Shown one piece after another: positions 34,830 to 46,600 of a stretch of 64,000 nt of DNA (positions are counted from its first letter, which is position 1; each line of letters opens with the position of its first letter). A program made the position numbers and the translations under genes. The DNA is from Cycas panzhihuaensis (Eukaryota; Cycadophyta): the NCBI GenBank assembly GCA_023213395.1, contig CM041465.1, positions 28,837,741 to 28,901,740 on the forward strand, given 5' to 3'. Under the pieces are notes generated by a model. That model worked only from the letters and a program-made list of their open reading frames with translations, did no database searches and had not been told where the DNA came from.

Positions 34830-34999
34830 AATAGGTTAGACTTTACATTGAAATTATTTTTAAGAACCTCAAGGACTTTCCAAGATGTATCGTATTATTC
34901 TTCATCAATTAGATTGTGTAGGGAGTGATCAATCAGTAATAGAATACCTACATAAATCTTGTCATCATCGATCTCCCATTGTAATTTAACTGTAGGGTC
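34830..34999 (-). pseudogene. Inverted family A gag fragment, copy 2
   Basis: Same as 30420-30583 with a few substitutions. At 34999 it abuts + strand copia-A sequence; the shared segment of the duplication ends here in both copies (GTAGGGTC). Confidence 0.78.
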
Positions 35000-35560
35000 A
35001 ACCTCCGTCGACCAATTAAATAAGTAATAGACAAAGATTTTAAGACCCAATGTATTACATAGGCATTCCTCATACAGTATTATCTACATATACCTAATCA
35101 TAAGATCTTTCTTGGGTGTCTTTAATCAAGTGGAATGTTAAAGACACTTAACTTTGAAGCTTTTATAGAGAAGTGTATAGATTTAGTAAGACCTTTGATA
35201 CTTATTTTGCAACTTCAAATCCTCTTCTGGATGCAATTTTTGACATGGAAGAAGAAGTATGCTTCTCAAAGAATTAGGGTCCCTCTCATAGTAGAGAAAA
35301 TAACTGAGCAAGGGGTAGAGGATGAGGTAGAGGAAATTAGCCACAAGGTCAACAAAATCCTCAACAACAATAGCTTAGATAGTCTCAAGACCAAGTGCCA
35401 TCTTTTAATGTAAGATAGTTAGGCCAAATTAATACTTTAGGAACTAAAAATTAGATTATCATATGTGAAAGGTATAATAGGAAAGGACACCTTGTAAAAT
35501 ATTCTCGTATACCTGCATACAAGTTGCCAAAGTTTCAATAGAAGTACAAGGCTCATAATG
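35000..35560 (+). pseudogene. Copia-A gag C-terminal part with zinc knuckle
   Basis: AAAGATTTTAAGACCCAATG near 35034 aligns with the family A copy around 2250 (minus). An Arg/Gly-rich segment lies near 35310-35350, and a zinc knuckle at 35447-35490 reads CERYNRKGHLVKYS, i.e. C-x2-C-x3-G-H-x4-C with the second and last Cys mutated. The gag N-terminal portion is not in place in this orientation (see 34830-34999). Confidence 0.75.
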
Positions 35561-36120
35561 TTGATGAAACATGTGAAGAACAGTTTAGTGGCACAGGTTT
35601 TACTTAAGAACATATTCAAAGACTTGAGGGAAGAACCATTGATCAAAATAAGAGGTATTTTGAAGCTCATTGTGGCTATGCCACTTATGATCTTAAATCA
35701 CCAATGTAAATCCCTCTTGGAGTTGCAAATAGTATAACTTCAAACACCTCCTCATGGATCATGGATACAAGAGTGACATAGCATATGATCTACAATTAGG
35801 ATCTATATCAAACTTTTGATTCTAATGTATATAGTATTGTTCACATGGTTAACAAATCCTAACAACCAGTCAAATGTATTAAAAACATATGCCTGAAACT
35901 CCTAGGCTTGAGAGACTTTACATTACTTGATGTCTTATATATTCCTAATCTAAAATAAAAACTACTCTCTTTATCTACTCTTATCTCCCTAGATTTGATC
36001 TTAGTGTTATTGCAAATGAACAAACTCTCTAGGTCATTCACCATCCAATAAATTAGTGGTCTTGATTGGAAAGCTTATTAGCGAATTATTTAAGTTGAAT
36101 GACTTCTCATCTTTTGAAGC
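35561..36120 (+). pseudogene. Copia-A protease
   Basis: AHCGYA near 35675 and SSWIMDTRVT near 35757, where family members have W-I-x-D-S-G-A-T, then LLDVLYIPNLK and KLLSLSTLISL near 35930. The catalytic S-G is lost and stops are present. Confidence 0.75.
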
Positions 36121-37130
36121 TAATTGTGCTCAAAGCCCTTGTATTGATGAAGACTTTACTTTTAATACCACTTTGACACATCCTAAGTTGTCCTAAGAAG
36201 CTCTTTAGTATGCTTGCATAGGCCATGTTTATATCAATTAACTTAGAGATCTTTATCATACCCTTCTAAGTCTACCTAAGTTCTCCTCTAAGCCCTTTAA
36301 ATGTGAAGCCTATATCATAGCCAAATCTCATAGATAAGCCTTTGTTGATAGTCAATAGAAATTAAGTCATCCTTTTTAATTGGTACACTCTAATCTATGT
36401 AGACCAATACCCATTCCATCATTAAAGCAAAAATTATATTACATATCCTTTGTTGATGATTTTACCAAAAAAATGTGAGTGGTTTTTCTAACCAAGAAAG
36501 ATAAGGCATTTGGTGTCTTTAAGGCTTTTAAAGCTTGTATTAAAAAAGAGCCAGGTTATCAGATTAAGTGTCTCTAAATAGATAATGGTGGAGAATATAC
36601 CTCTACTAAGTTTGAAACCTATCTATAAGATAATAGCATCAATCATCATACTATAATAATAGGCACTCCCTAATAGAATAGAGTTGTCAAGTGCATGAAT
36701 AGTTCTATTATGAATATGGCTCAACGTATGTTAGTTTATAAAAAAATACCTGCTTACCTATGGGTGGAAGTAATTTGGACAATTGTTTATTATATGAATA
36801 TTGACAGCCCATCTAAAGGAGGAACTTAGCCTATTAAAAAGTGGACTAGATAGGCCCCTACTGCCTACCACTTTAAAATATTTGTCTTAATATGTTATAC
36901 CTATGTATTGGATAAAGATAGAAATAAACTCCAACCAAAGGCACTTAAAGGTATATTTATTGGATACCCTATGGATAAGAAAGGGTATAATATCGTTATG
37001 CCTTCATAATGGAAAATTATCATCACCAGAGACATGGTATTTACTGAAATAGAGGACAAATTATTTCAATTAGACTCTAAAACACTAAATTGTCATTATT
37101 ATGATGCTACTCAATATGATATATTGATTC
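36121..37130 (+). pseudogene. Copia-A pre-integrase and integrase
   Basis: YACIGHVYIN near 36210 is the decayed L-W-H-x-R-L-G-H. The core reads YYISFVDDFTKKMWVVFLTK (first Asp) near 36440, IDNGGEYTSTKFETYL (second Asp) near 36580, and CMNSSIMNMAQRMLVYKK with the E position lost. Then AYLWVEVIWTIVYYMN and GIFIGYPMDKKGYN-like text. An odd G run (37139-37157) follows. Confidence 0.82.
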
Positions 37131-37138
37131 CAAAATTT

Positions 37139-37157
37139 GGGGGGGGCGGGGGGGGGA
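37139..37157 (+). repeat. Guanine homopolymer run
   Basis: A run of G interrupted by one C in an otherwise AT-rich pol gene. Confidence 0.85.
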
Positions 37158-37599
37158 GACACTCAAAAGTTAGTTAAACTATTAGAATATAATAATAAAG
37201 CCATGGAGGATAGTAGTTGTGACTCCTAACCAATGAGTACATATCATGCACTACCATTCAAGAATAGTAGAGTTGACAAAGGCAAAGCAGTGGCAGATGA
37301 ATCGTGCCCTTGAGATGCATCAACATTCTCCTTAACAAATATGTAAATAATCCTTTTCAGAATCCAAACAAAGACTGTGTAATTGGAGAAAACCTCATTC
37401 CCAACTTGAGATTCTTCTAAAGCCTTCCAACTAAATAAGGATATATGACCTGATGAGATGGGTAAAATTAGCACTTGAAGTGCCTATAGAGCCAAGATGT
37501 AGGAATGACTTTTCATTAAGTTAGAACTAACATAACTACATATTACTCTTAATGAAGAGCCCCTCTTATACCAAAAAGCTATAAAACACACAACTTGGA

Positions 37600-38330
37600 G
37601 GAATCCCATGAATGAAGAGTATCAATCTCTTATAAAAGATAGTACATAGGAGCTTCTCAACCTACCACTTGGAAGAAAGATAGTTTAAAACAAATGAGTG
37701 TACAAATATAAATATAAATATGATGGCACCCTTGAAAAACATAAGGTAATTTTGGTAGTAAAGGGATTCACACAAATGAAAGACATCAACTACATTAAAC
37801 TCTTTGCACATATAATCAAGTGGCCTACAATTAGAACTCTTATAGCCTTAGTAGCTCAATAGGGCTAGAAGATTCACCAGTTCAATGTAAAAACTACATT
37901 TCTCAATTATGATCTTGAAGAAGAAATCTACATGGCTCAGCCTAAAGGATTTGAGATTGTTGGTCTAGAGCATAAGGTGTGCAAGATCAAAAAGTCCTTG
38001 TATAGCCTTAAACAAGCCCCTCGTACTTGGTTCACCAAGTTGTCAGAAAGAATGACGTAACTTAGATATGAGGTTTGTGACTACTAGGATATTGATGTAA
38101 CATTGTTCATTAAATGCCAAAAAGATAAAGTCACTTATCTCTTAATATTTATGGATGATATGCTTATAATAAGGAATAGTGAATAGACAATTAGCCAGCT
38201 AAAGAAAGAATTAGCTAAAACATTTGAACTATTTGAGATTAGGTTAATGAAATACTAGTTGGGGATTGAAGTCACTAAGAAAGATGATAAAATCTTTCTT
38301 TTTCAAGAAAAGTACATTAATGACCTTCTA
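37600..38330 (+). pseudogene. Copia-A reverse transcriptase
   Basis: LPLGRKIV near 37665, LVVKGFTQMKDINYIKLFAH near 37755, [20 protein letters not shown] near 37905, [15 protein letters not shown] near 37990, and LIFMDDMLIIRNSE near 38145 (M-D-D in place of V-D-D). Stops mostly replace Gln/Trp (for example before [11 protein letters not shown] and DDQ sites). Confidence 0.88.
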
Positions 38331-39065
38331 ATAAATTTTTAGTTGGAAGATGATCAAACTATAGCCACTCCAATGGAACCCAATATCAAATTGATAGCTG
38401 ATGGTGATGATCAAGAGGTAGATGCAACACTTTACAAGTAACTTGTAGGTAGTCTCATTTATCCTACTAATACACTTGATATTACACACTCTATCAATAT
38501 TCTTACTTGTTATATGATAAATCCTAAGTAGAATCACTACTAGGAAGTAGTACAAGTGTTGAGGTACCTTAAGATGACCAACAAATATGGTCTTTTATAT
38601 GAACCTAATTTAGAGTTCAAACTATATACATGCACAAGACTTTGTTGGAGATAAAGACATAGGGAGATCCATGTTTGGGTACGTAACATTTCTTGGAATA
38701 ACACCAATATCATGGAGATCTAGATAATAGAAGATAGTTGCTAATTCAACTATCGAAGCTAAATACACTACTTCTTATAAGACCAACAAGGAGGTGATAT
38801 GGCTTAAGAAATTATTAGAAACATTGAATATCACCCAAACAAGTCCTATAAGCCTTCATGTGGATAATTAATCAATAATCCATATGGCCAAAAATTCTAT
38901 ATTTCATAATTGTACCAAACATATAAGTATGAAAGCCTAGAGGATTTAATAACTAGTTCATGATGGCATAATTCAACTAGAGTACTACCCCACAGTAGAT
39001 CAAGTGGCTGATATATTCACTAAACTATTGCAAAGGGTGAAGTTTAAATACTTCCACAGGGAGCT
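38331..39065 (+). pseudogene. Copia-A RNase H
   Basis: ATPMEPNIKL near 38370, LVGSLIYPTNTLDITHSINI near 38445, VVQVLRYLKMTNKYGLLYEP near 38550, then a decayed active-site region around 38640-38770 and HIDVKHH-like end near 38930. Ends at about 39065. Confidence 0.78.
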
Positions 39066-39131
39066 CAGCCTTCGGGCCTCTATCTCTAATTGATTAGAGG
39101 AGATGATAATAGGATTATCATACTGTATTCC

Positions 39132-39285
39132 ATTCATGAAAACCCCTTATGGGTGTGAAAGAATAAGAGTAAGTCTTTCCTCTATCTTATTTATGAAAAC
39201 CCCTTGTGGGCACAGGAGGATAAGGGTTGTACTAGTCTTAAAAAATTAGAACTTGTGAAAACCTAAAAGGGCATGGGGGATGACC
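39132..39285 (+). repeat. Three degenerate repeats of about 57 bp in copia-A 3' region
   Basis: ATGAAAACCCCTTATGGGTG (39134), ATGAAAACCCCTTGTGGGCA (39189) and TGTGAAAACCTAAAAGGGCA (39254) start successive units between pol and the polypurine tract. Confidence 0.65.
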
Positions 39286-39510
39286 AAACAATATATATAG
39301 ACTTAGTAGATCAAGCTACACATTTAAGCTACTTGGCTATTAGGCTACATCAAGAGCCACCTTAGCCATTTTGATTTAAGAGGCTATAGATCTTAGAAAG
39401 TTCATGGGTTTTTATTCCTCATGATAGATTTTCCATAAAAGTATTAATGTAATAATGAGGCTCAAACAAAGACCTTATAGAATAGATTTTATCATAATGA
39501 CCTTTTAGCA

Positions 39511-39530
39511 TTAAGGGGGGGATTAAAGGA
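39511..39530 (+). other. Copia-A polypurine tract
   Basis: TTAAGGGGGGGATTAAAGGA directly before the 3' LTR. Confidence 0.85.
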
Positions 39531-39826
39531 TATTAATGCATCAAAGTCATTAGATTAATTATATGAAGGTGACTTTAAGTTAGCTAACTCACATAGTTAA
39601 ATGTAATGTCATTTATATTTAAGTGTAATTTCGAGATTATGTCATTATATGGGAAACTCCTATAGAAACCTTAATACACATCCTCTAATATATAAGGCCA
39701 AATGTAAAAGAATGAGTCATAATTCTCACCTTTCATTTTTGCTCTCAATCTTATTCTCTTTGTTTTACTTTTATTGTGTGTCATTACTTTAGTGTACTGG
39801 ATTATGGCAACTAGATCCTTCACCCA
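39531..39826 (+). repeat. Copia-A 3' LTR (296 bp)
   Basis: Partner of 25523-25818; the first dinucleotide is TA instead of TG. Followed by target duplication ATAGA. Confidence 0.95.
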
Positions 39827-40120
39827 ATAGATGAGACCTATTTGCAAGCACTATAAAATAATATGGCATTCAAAACTAGAATTTAGGCTACCTATGATAG
39901 GCAACTTAGGCCTAGGAAGTTCCATGTTGGTGATAAAGTTTGAAATTAGAATACCTCCATGATAAACAACAAAATTTCTCTCCTAAGTGGGCTATACCTT
40001 ATCTAGTAATAGAAGATTTGAATAATAAAGCTTATTGAATCTCAACATTGGAAGGTTTAGAATTTAAAAGCCTGTAAACTCTCAATATTTGAGGAAGTTT
40101 TATGCCTAGTAACATTCCTT
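39827..40120 (+). pseudogene. H2 integrase C-terminal part (after copia-A)
   Basis: It resumes the frame broken at 25522. RQLRPRKFHVGDKV, then NNKISPKWAIPYLVIEDLNN and ISTLEGLEF, aligning with the Tat/gypsy integrase C-terminal signature K-V-R-P-R-x-F-x-V-G-D-L-V ... G-K-F-x-P-x-W-E-G-P-Y. Stops interrupt it. Confidence 0.82.
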
Positions 40121-41150
40121 GTCTTTTCAATGAGGATAAACTACGATTCTAAATTCTTTTATTGCATAATGAGCTAAAACTATGGGCAATTTCTTTTCTT
40201 AATTATTCTTCATTCTCTTTTGAGTTGCTTCTACTTTTATAAAAACTTTGCTCATGATCATATAAGTTTATTTCTCCCTTTAGCATATGCATGGTCATGA
40301 GTACTATTTCTTAAGGGTTATTGGTCTTTTTATCTTTTGAGCTTTATACTCAATAGAGGATTTGGTCCTCTAGCTTTATCATTTATCTTCATCCTTGAAA
40401 GAGAGACTTCATGTTAGCTTTAGATACTTTGTTAGTTGCTCAGATCATACCCTTACTTATTAGCCCTTCATCCTAAGGATCCCATCTTGGTCATTTATCA
40501 CACATAATTATCCTTGTTTTTTTAATTATTATCCTTTATTCTCTCTATCTATATTTTGAGGTGAGTACTCATTATGTCGCCTTCCCTTTACATGTGGAGA
40601 CACCGTGATTTTGATTTCTTTTTCTTTCTATATTTCAATTCTTAAAGAGATTAGTCTCTTTCATCTAAGTTCCATTGAAAAGGATAAATCCTTACTGCAT
40701 TGAGTAAAAGAACTTTATAATTGGATGGTTATGAATCTTTTCTTATAAATTTAAGAAAGAAAAAAAAAAAAAGTAAAAGGTGAAAGTTTATTTTTTTAAA
40801 AATATATCAAAAAAAAGAAAAAGAAAAGGGATAAAAAAAAGAATATATTGTCATCATCCTCTTATAGTCTAAGGCAAGTCACATGACATCTTCATCCCCA
40901 TCTATCTATCTGATAGGTTAGATTCATTTAGATGATTCATTTAGGATGTTTGGGCCTAGCTACTTGGATCCATGGTGGTCTCAATTATGATTAAACCATG
41001 TTTGACAACTTTTGCTCTTGTTAATTATGGTCATCCTAGTTATGATTTCTCTTTTTCCTCATTGTATTCAGAATCAATCTCATTCATTACCATCTCCTTA
41101 CTAATTGATTCTTGTAATCTCCTTTATTGATCATGTTGTCTCCAAATACT
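40121..41150 (+). other. H2 spacer between integrase and archaeal-type RNase H
   Basis: No conserved motif. Contains an A-rich low-complexity stretch at 40760-40845. Confidence 0.5.
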
Positions 41151-41171
41151 GGTCCTATTTTCTCATGGCAT

Positions 41172-41542
41172 TGAGTATTTTCACTGATGGAGGTAGTAGA
41201 GGTAACCCAAGACTGTCTGATGTTACTTTGGTGATTTATGACCAATCCAGAAATCCTGTCATTTTTTTTCGCCTATTTATACCTAATGAAGTCGAATACT
41301 TTACTATTATAAGAGCCTTATTTGATATTTCTCATTCTTATCTTAGACCCATTATTATTTATTCTAATTCTCAAATTATAGTTTATTAGTTAGTTGGGAT
41401 ATATCAAGTGTACTCTTCATGAATCCTTCTCCTTCACCACTAGGCTTCATCATTGATGTCATTATTCTCTTTGGTCACTATCTAGTATATTCCTCAGACC
41501 TTTAATAATGAAGTTGATACTCTTATCTCTTTTATCTTAGAT
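41172..41542 (+). pseudogene. H2 archaeal-type RNase H (aRNH)
   Basis: IFTDGGSRGNPRLSDVTLVI begins the domain with the first catalytic Asp and the D-G-G-S-R-G-N-P-G signature of archaeal-type/plant RNase HI. EVEYFTIIRALFDI has the catalytic Glu, IIIYSNSQIIV the third position (Asp now Asn), and NNEVDTLISFIL the last Asp near 41500. Such a second RNase H, different from the gypsy RNase H at 24061, is a known feature of the Tat lineage. Here it lies about 1 kb beyond the integrase. The first 94 codons are open; later parts are shifted. Confidence 0.85.
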
Positions 41543-42360
41543 AATTATTTCAATTGACTTTCATCCTTTGGCTAGGGAAATCCTACTGTAGAACAAGTAT
41601 AAACTACCACTCTGAGAAGAGTATAAACTACTAGTTTTTTTATGATAAAGATTTAAGTAGTGTGAAGGTTAATATTATATATTTAAGAATGAAATAAAGT
41701 GTTAGGAAGGATAGACCCATGTAGGAATCATGGGTTGTGGAGGATCTTGGCAAGGAGCAAGATCTTAAAAATTTCTTGGCCATGGAAGGATCCAACAAGG
41801 AATCTAATATACTCAGAAAACTAGTTGTTTATCAAGTGAGATTAATCTTTATTCAATAAACAACATGGTTTTCTTAACATATTATATGAATATGGATTTC
41901 ACTCTATATTTATATAATATTTTAGGAGTATGATGTAAATTATGTGAGTTTTTCTTTAGAGAGGCTTATATTATTCCATCTTCTACTTTTATAAAGCTAT
42001 TACCATTTGCCTCAAATGGTTTTATGTTTATATAAATAGAATCAATAATCCTTTCCATCTACTCATTTCTATCTTTTGTTTATCTTATATCCTTTATTAT
42101 TCTTTATAATCTTTTCCTTTTAAAATATTTTTACACTCTGAAATAAGTATAAACTATCATGTATATATTAATAAATAAAAAAACTTCAAAAAAAATATAA
42201 ATAATAAAAGAACAAAAAAAAAGATATAAAATTATTATACATTTTCATGGATTATCATACTGATGAATATATATAATATTTAATTTATAAAAGGTAAATA
42301 AAGGACGAAAGAGTTTAGAGTTAATCATCCATTATATATAAGTTTTGAAGAAAAGTGATA
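41543..42360 (+). other. H2 3' non-coding spacer
   Basis: No ORF with motifs. A 26-bp element of the type CACTCTGA...AAGTATAAACTA occurs at 41607-41632 and 42133-42159, with a further AAGTATAAACTACCA just before the first copy. Confidence 0.5.
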
Positions 42361-42876
<516 letters not shown>

Positions 42877-42880
<4 letters not shown>

Positions 42881-42958
42881 ATAAAAACATAATACATCTA
42901 TCACTCTTCTAACTCGTGGTATAACATCTGAGGCTTATAAAATACCTTACATCTCCCT

Positions 42959-43000
<42 letters not shown>

Positions 43001-43090
43001 CAAAAAAAAAAACATAGTACATATATCACTCTTCTGACTCATGGTATAACATCTGAGGCTTATAAAATACCTTACATCTTCCTTCTATCC
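42877..43090. repeat. 124-bp tandem duplication containing (TC)n(TA)n
   Basis: Units starting at 42877 and 43001 share CACTCTTCTAACTCGTGG-like text, ATAACATCTGAGGCTTATAA and ACCTTACATCT; (TC)n(TA)n at 42957-43000 separates them. Confidence 0.8.
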
Positions 43091-43099
43091 CTCTATGCA

Positions 43100-44254
43100 T
43101 ATAAAATACACTCATCTTTATGAGCCCAAGTGAGACATCTCCTATGTTCCTAGCTCTATCCTCTCTCCTCTATCTAGAGTTGGCCTGTGTATTAACTCCC
43201 TATGTGGTGGAAGATAATGCCCCTACTAAACTATAATACATACTCCTACCTATGCCAATCTCATCCTCTGTAAGTGATGTATCTCTTCCTTTATGACCTT
43301 GAGCTTTGACTCTCAAAGTCTGCACTGCATCCTCATGTCTAAGAACATGTCTCAATCTCATAAGGCATGACTAAAGTAACTAATCAGGCATCCCAATAGT
43401 ATACAATCTACCATGTTCCATGTTGGAGCCTTTTTTGATGTGGGCACATAGGGGAATATCATGTCTAACACTCTCCTCACCTCTGAGAGAATCATGCTCT
43501 CCTCATCTATCCATAGAAAACATATAAATCATGATTAATCTCCTGTATAAAGGGTAAATAATCAAAAGGATATAATTAAATACATTGAAAACTAATTAAC
43601 TTCTATACTTGTTGGCTCACCACCACCCATAGGCTTTACTACCATCTCCTCCTCTAGCTATATGACTCCCTCTCCCTCAGGCTCAGGCTCTCAAGGAGCC
43701 TCTTGTGTAGGCTCCCCCTCTGCTCCTCTACTCCTACCTCCTCCTCTCCCCTCCTCATCTGTCAATCCTAGATCCTTACTCTATATGAAGCCTCCTCTAT
43801 CTCTACCTGGTGCTCTACCTACCCTCTTAAGCACTTGCCAACTACCTCCCTCTCCTCTACTAGTTGATGCCTCTCCTCTCCCACCCTAACCCATCTCACC
43901 ATGACCACCATCTCTACCTCCTTTTCCTCCTCTATATATCCTTCTACCTCTCCCTCTACTAGTGATAGGGACCTCTCCTACAACTCCTCTCTCTACTACA
44001 TCAACCTCAACATCACTCTACATTGGTAGCCTCTCATATGCATCATCTATTACTTGTCTTCTAGTCATCCTACTTAATAGGAGACTATGTGTACTCCTCA
44101 CCATGATGACTATCATGTTATGTATTCAAGCTCTTATATGCCACATGTTCATCCCTAAATCCATAACTATTAGCTCTCTCAATGCTCCTCCTAGCCTCAT
44201 CAAAGGAATATGATCATATAACCAACACATCAAGATGGAGTTATAGGAGAATCC
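43100..44254 (-). pseudogene. H2 antisense ORF, plant-mobile-domain type, C-terminal part
   Basis: After the copia-E insertion the minus frame continues MCWLYDHIPLMRLGGALREL (about 44225-44160), matching the late plant-mobile-domain block with L-x-x-W-x-Y-E/D-H-x-x-x-x-R-P. A Gly/Arg-rich tail (SRGRGRRIYRGGKGGRDGGH, 43950-43890) and acidic/Pro stretches (DEEGRGGGRSRGAEG, 43770-43730) follow. A further possible exon-like stretch (KKGSNMEHGRLYTIGMP, about 43430) is uncertain. Antisense to H2 and downstream of its pol genes. Function in elements is unknown; cellular relatives (MAIN/MAIL) act in the nucleus. Confidence 0.6.
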
Positions 44255-44748
44255 TGAAGACAAAATATAACTGGCAAAGTAATGTGATAATAAAACTTTA
44301 AGCCATGCAAAGAATAAATAGTATAAACAAGCCAAACACTTAATGAAGAACACTAGGAGATTCAGGTCTACGCATAGACCTTTTATTAATCTAAGCAACG
44401 ACTAAATAATTATAGAGATGAATAAACTTCTCATCGACTCATCAAAGACTCATTCACATCATTATGTTACATGTGTTGTTACATAAGAATATATAGGCAC
44501 AATATTATAAGATACTACCTTATAGTTTTACAATACAATGGGCATAAAGCATGGGTTGAAAAAGACCCCTATAAGACACGCAAAATTTTTTCTCAAAGGC
44601 TTTCACCCCCAAACTCTTCTCTGGGTGGTACTGGCCCCACAGACCCCTCGGCCAGGGGCCCTACAATGGGCCCCCAGACCCCATAAAGGAGCTCCATTAT
44701 AACACCTATACCCATATAATACTTGAAAAGTGTTCAACATATCTAACA
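44255..44748 (-). repeat. Copia-E 3' LTR (494 bp)
   Basis: TG at 44255 to CA at 44748. Includes the GC-rich island 44605-44682 that is missing from the 5' LTR. Confidence 0.93.
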
Positions 44749-45640
44749 GTCTCCCACTTGTCAAACACTTTATAAGAAACCTGTATACATAACTACTTAA
44801 TGCTAGAATTACAAATACCTATTGTATTTCTACACTATCTAAATTTTTCTATGCTAATAATCTTGGTTAATGAGTTTATAGCATTCTCTTGTGTAGCAAT
44901 ATTCTATAAATCCACCTTTTAATCTTGAAGAATTTATCTCATAAAATGGAACTGCACATTAATATGCTTTGACTGAGCATGAAAAATGGGGTTCTTTGCT
45001 AGGTAGATTACACTTTGACTATCACAATCTATCCTCATAGCATCCTGCTTAAAGCCAATATCTATGCATAATCTCTATAACTAAATCACTTTCTTACATA
45101 CATGAGTAACTTCCATATACTCTACTTTTGTGCTAGAAATTTCCACAACTTATTGTCTTTTACTCATCCAACTGACTATGCCACCATAAAAGGTAAAAAC
45201 ATGCATGCTTGTAGATCTTCTATCGTCAAGATCTCCAACCCAATCAACATCAACAAAACCTCTCAGGTTTATTGTTCTACTCTCCATGGGATCTCCTTGA
45301 TAGCAAATTCTATAGTTTAATGTACCTCACAGATACCTGAAAATCCTTTTCATAGCCACCCAATGCTCCCTACTTAGGTTTGACATATACCTTCTAACTA
45401 CTCCCACAACATGGGTAATGTCTAGTTGAGTGTAAACTATTACATATATTAGATTACCAACAACACTGGCATAAGGGACAAATTCTATGTATTCAACTTC
45501 TTAGTGAGTCTTTGGGTATTTTTAGCTAATAATTTGAAGCCAATAGGAAGAGGAATATTAACTGGTTTACTATCCTACAACCTGTACCATTGCAATATTG
45601 CCTCAATGTATTATCCTTGGCTAAGCCAAATCTTCCTGTT
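44749..45640 (-). pseudogene. Copia-E RNase H
   Basis: Minus-strand text matches the copia-F RNase H block by block; for example the stretch opposite 45090-45170 corresponds to SKRQQVV and EVEYM in copia-F (61630-61690), and that opposite 45330-45480 to the tail of VGSLMYAMVC-type. Starts just inside the polypurine tract (GACAAGTGGGAGAC minus strand, 44749-44762). Several stops. Confidence 0.75.
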
Positions 45641-46330
45641 TCTCCTATCCCTTTTAATCTTAATGCCTAAAATAAAATAGATAGCCCCAAGGTCCTTCAT
45701 CTTAAAAGGAGATGCTAATTAGCCTTTCACAAGTTGATTCATTTCTTTATCATTACCAACTAAAAGGATGTCATCAACATATAAAGCTAGAATAACAAAA
45801 TGATCACCAACCTACTTATAATAAATACAATGATTTATTTTACTATACAAAAAGTTATCTACTAACATATGTGAATTAAACTTCTGATACCACATCCTTG
45901 GTGACTATTTCAAGTCATATAATAACTTCTTCAACCTACATACTGTATTCCCCTTCCCTACAACTTCAAACCCTTCATGCTATAACATATAAATTTCTTC
46001 TTTAAGGTCATTGTGAAGAAATGCAATCTTTACATCCATTTAATCCACCTCAAGGTTATAGGAAGCTGCTATAGCCAATAAAAATCTAATTAAAGAAACT
46101 TTTACAATAAGAGAAAATTCCTCACTAAAATCTATTCCCTTGACCTAGGAATAACCCTTTCCTACTAAGCGAGCCTTGCACTTTTCCACAATCCCATTTG
46201 CTTAAAACTTCTTCTTGAAGATCTATTTATTATCAATAGGGTTTTTTCCATCAGGTAGATCCACCAAATTCCATGTGTTACTTTTATCTAAGACCATCAT
46301 TTCTTCTTTCATGGCCTTAATCTAGAGTTT
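45641..46330 (-). pseudogene. Copia-E reverse transcriptase
   Basis: Collinear with copia-F RT (60480-61240): region opposite 45770-45800 encodes LYVDDILLV-type text, and that opposite 45960-46060 the DVKTTFLH / LKEEIYML / LQPKGFE-type segment. Stops at several Gln codons. Confidence 0.78.
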
Positions 46331-46600
46331 GCTCTCTTTCGACTCCATAGCCTCCCAAACAGTACCTAGAGCATTATCTATAGTAGATAAAATAAAAGAG
46401 GAGTAATGAAAGTCTTCAAGAATATACCTGTCAAGTTTTCTTCTTTTATGAGTTGATCTCCTCAAGATGTGAGGCTCTTAAGGTTGAGCTACCTTTACAA
46501 TTGGTTCTTCCTCTTTAGTTGACTCATATTCTGATGCAGAAACATCATATCTTAATTTAAATTATACCTTCTTGGAGTGTTCCTCCTTTAGTTCTTCATC

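Larger units (their letters stand above)
25523..39826 (+). mobile_element. Copia-A, Ty1/copia element inserted in H2 integrase
   Basis: LTRs 25523-25818 and 39531-39826 are both 296 bp. A perfect 5-bp target duplication ATAGA lies at 25518-25522 and 39827-39831. The primer site follows the 5' LTR and a G-rich polypurine tract precedes the 3' LTR. Pol is on the + strand from about 35430 to 39060. Copia-B and its duplicated flank occupy 26002-34999, within its leader/gag. Same family as the fragment at 1080-2840. Confidence 0.92.

Noticed and set aside
43662-43889. Ser/Pro/Leu-rich open frame on the + strand
   Set aside because: Shadow of the Gly/Arg/Glu-rich tail of the antisense ORF on the minus strand.
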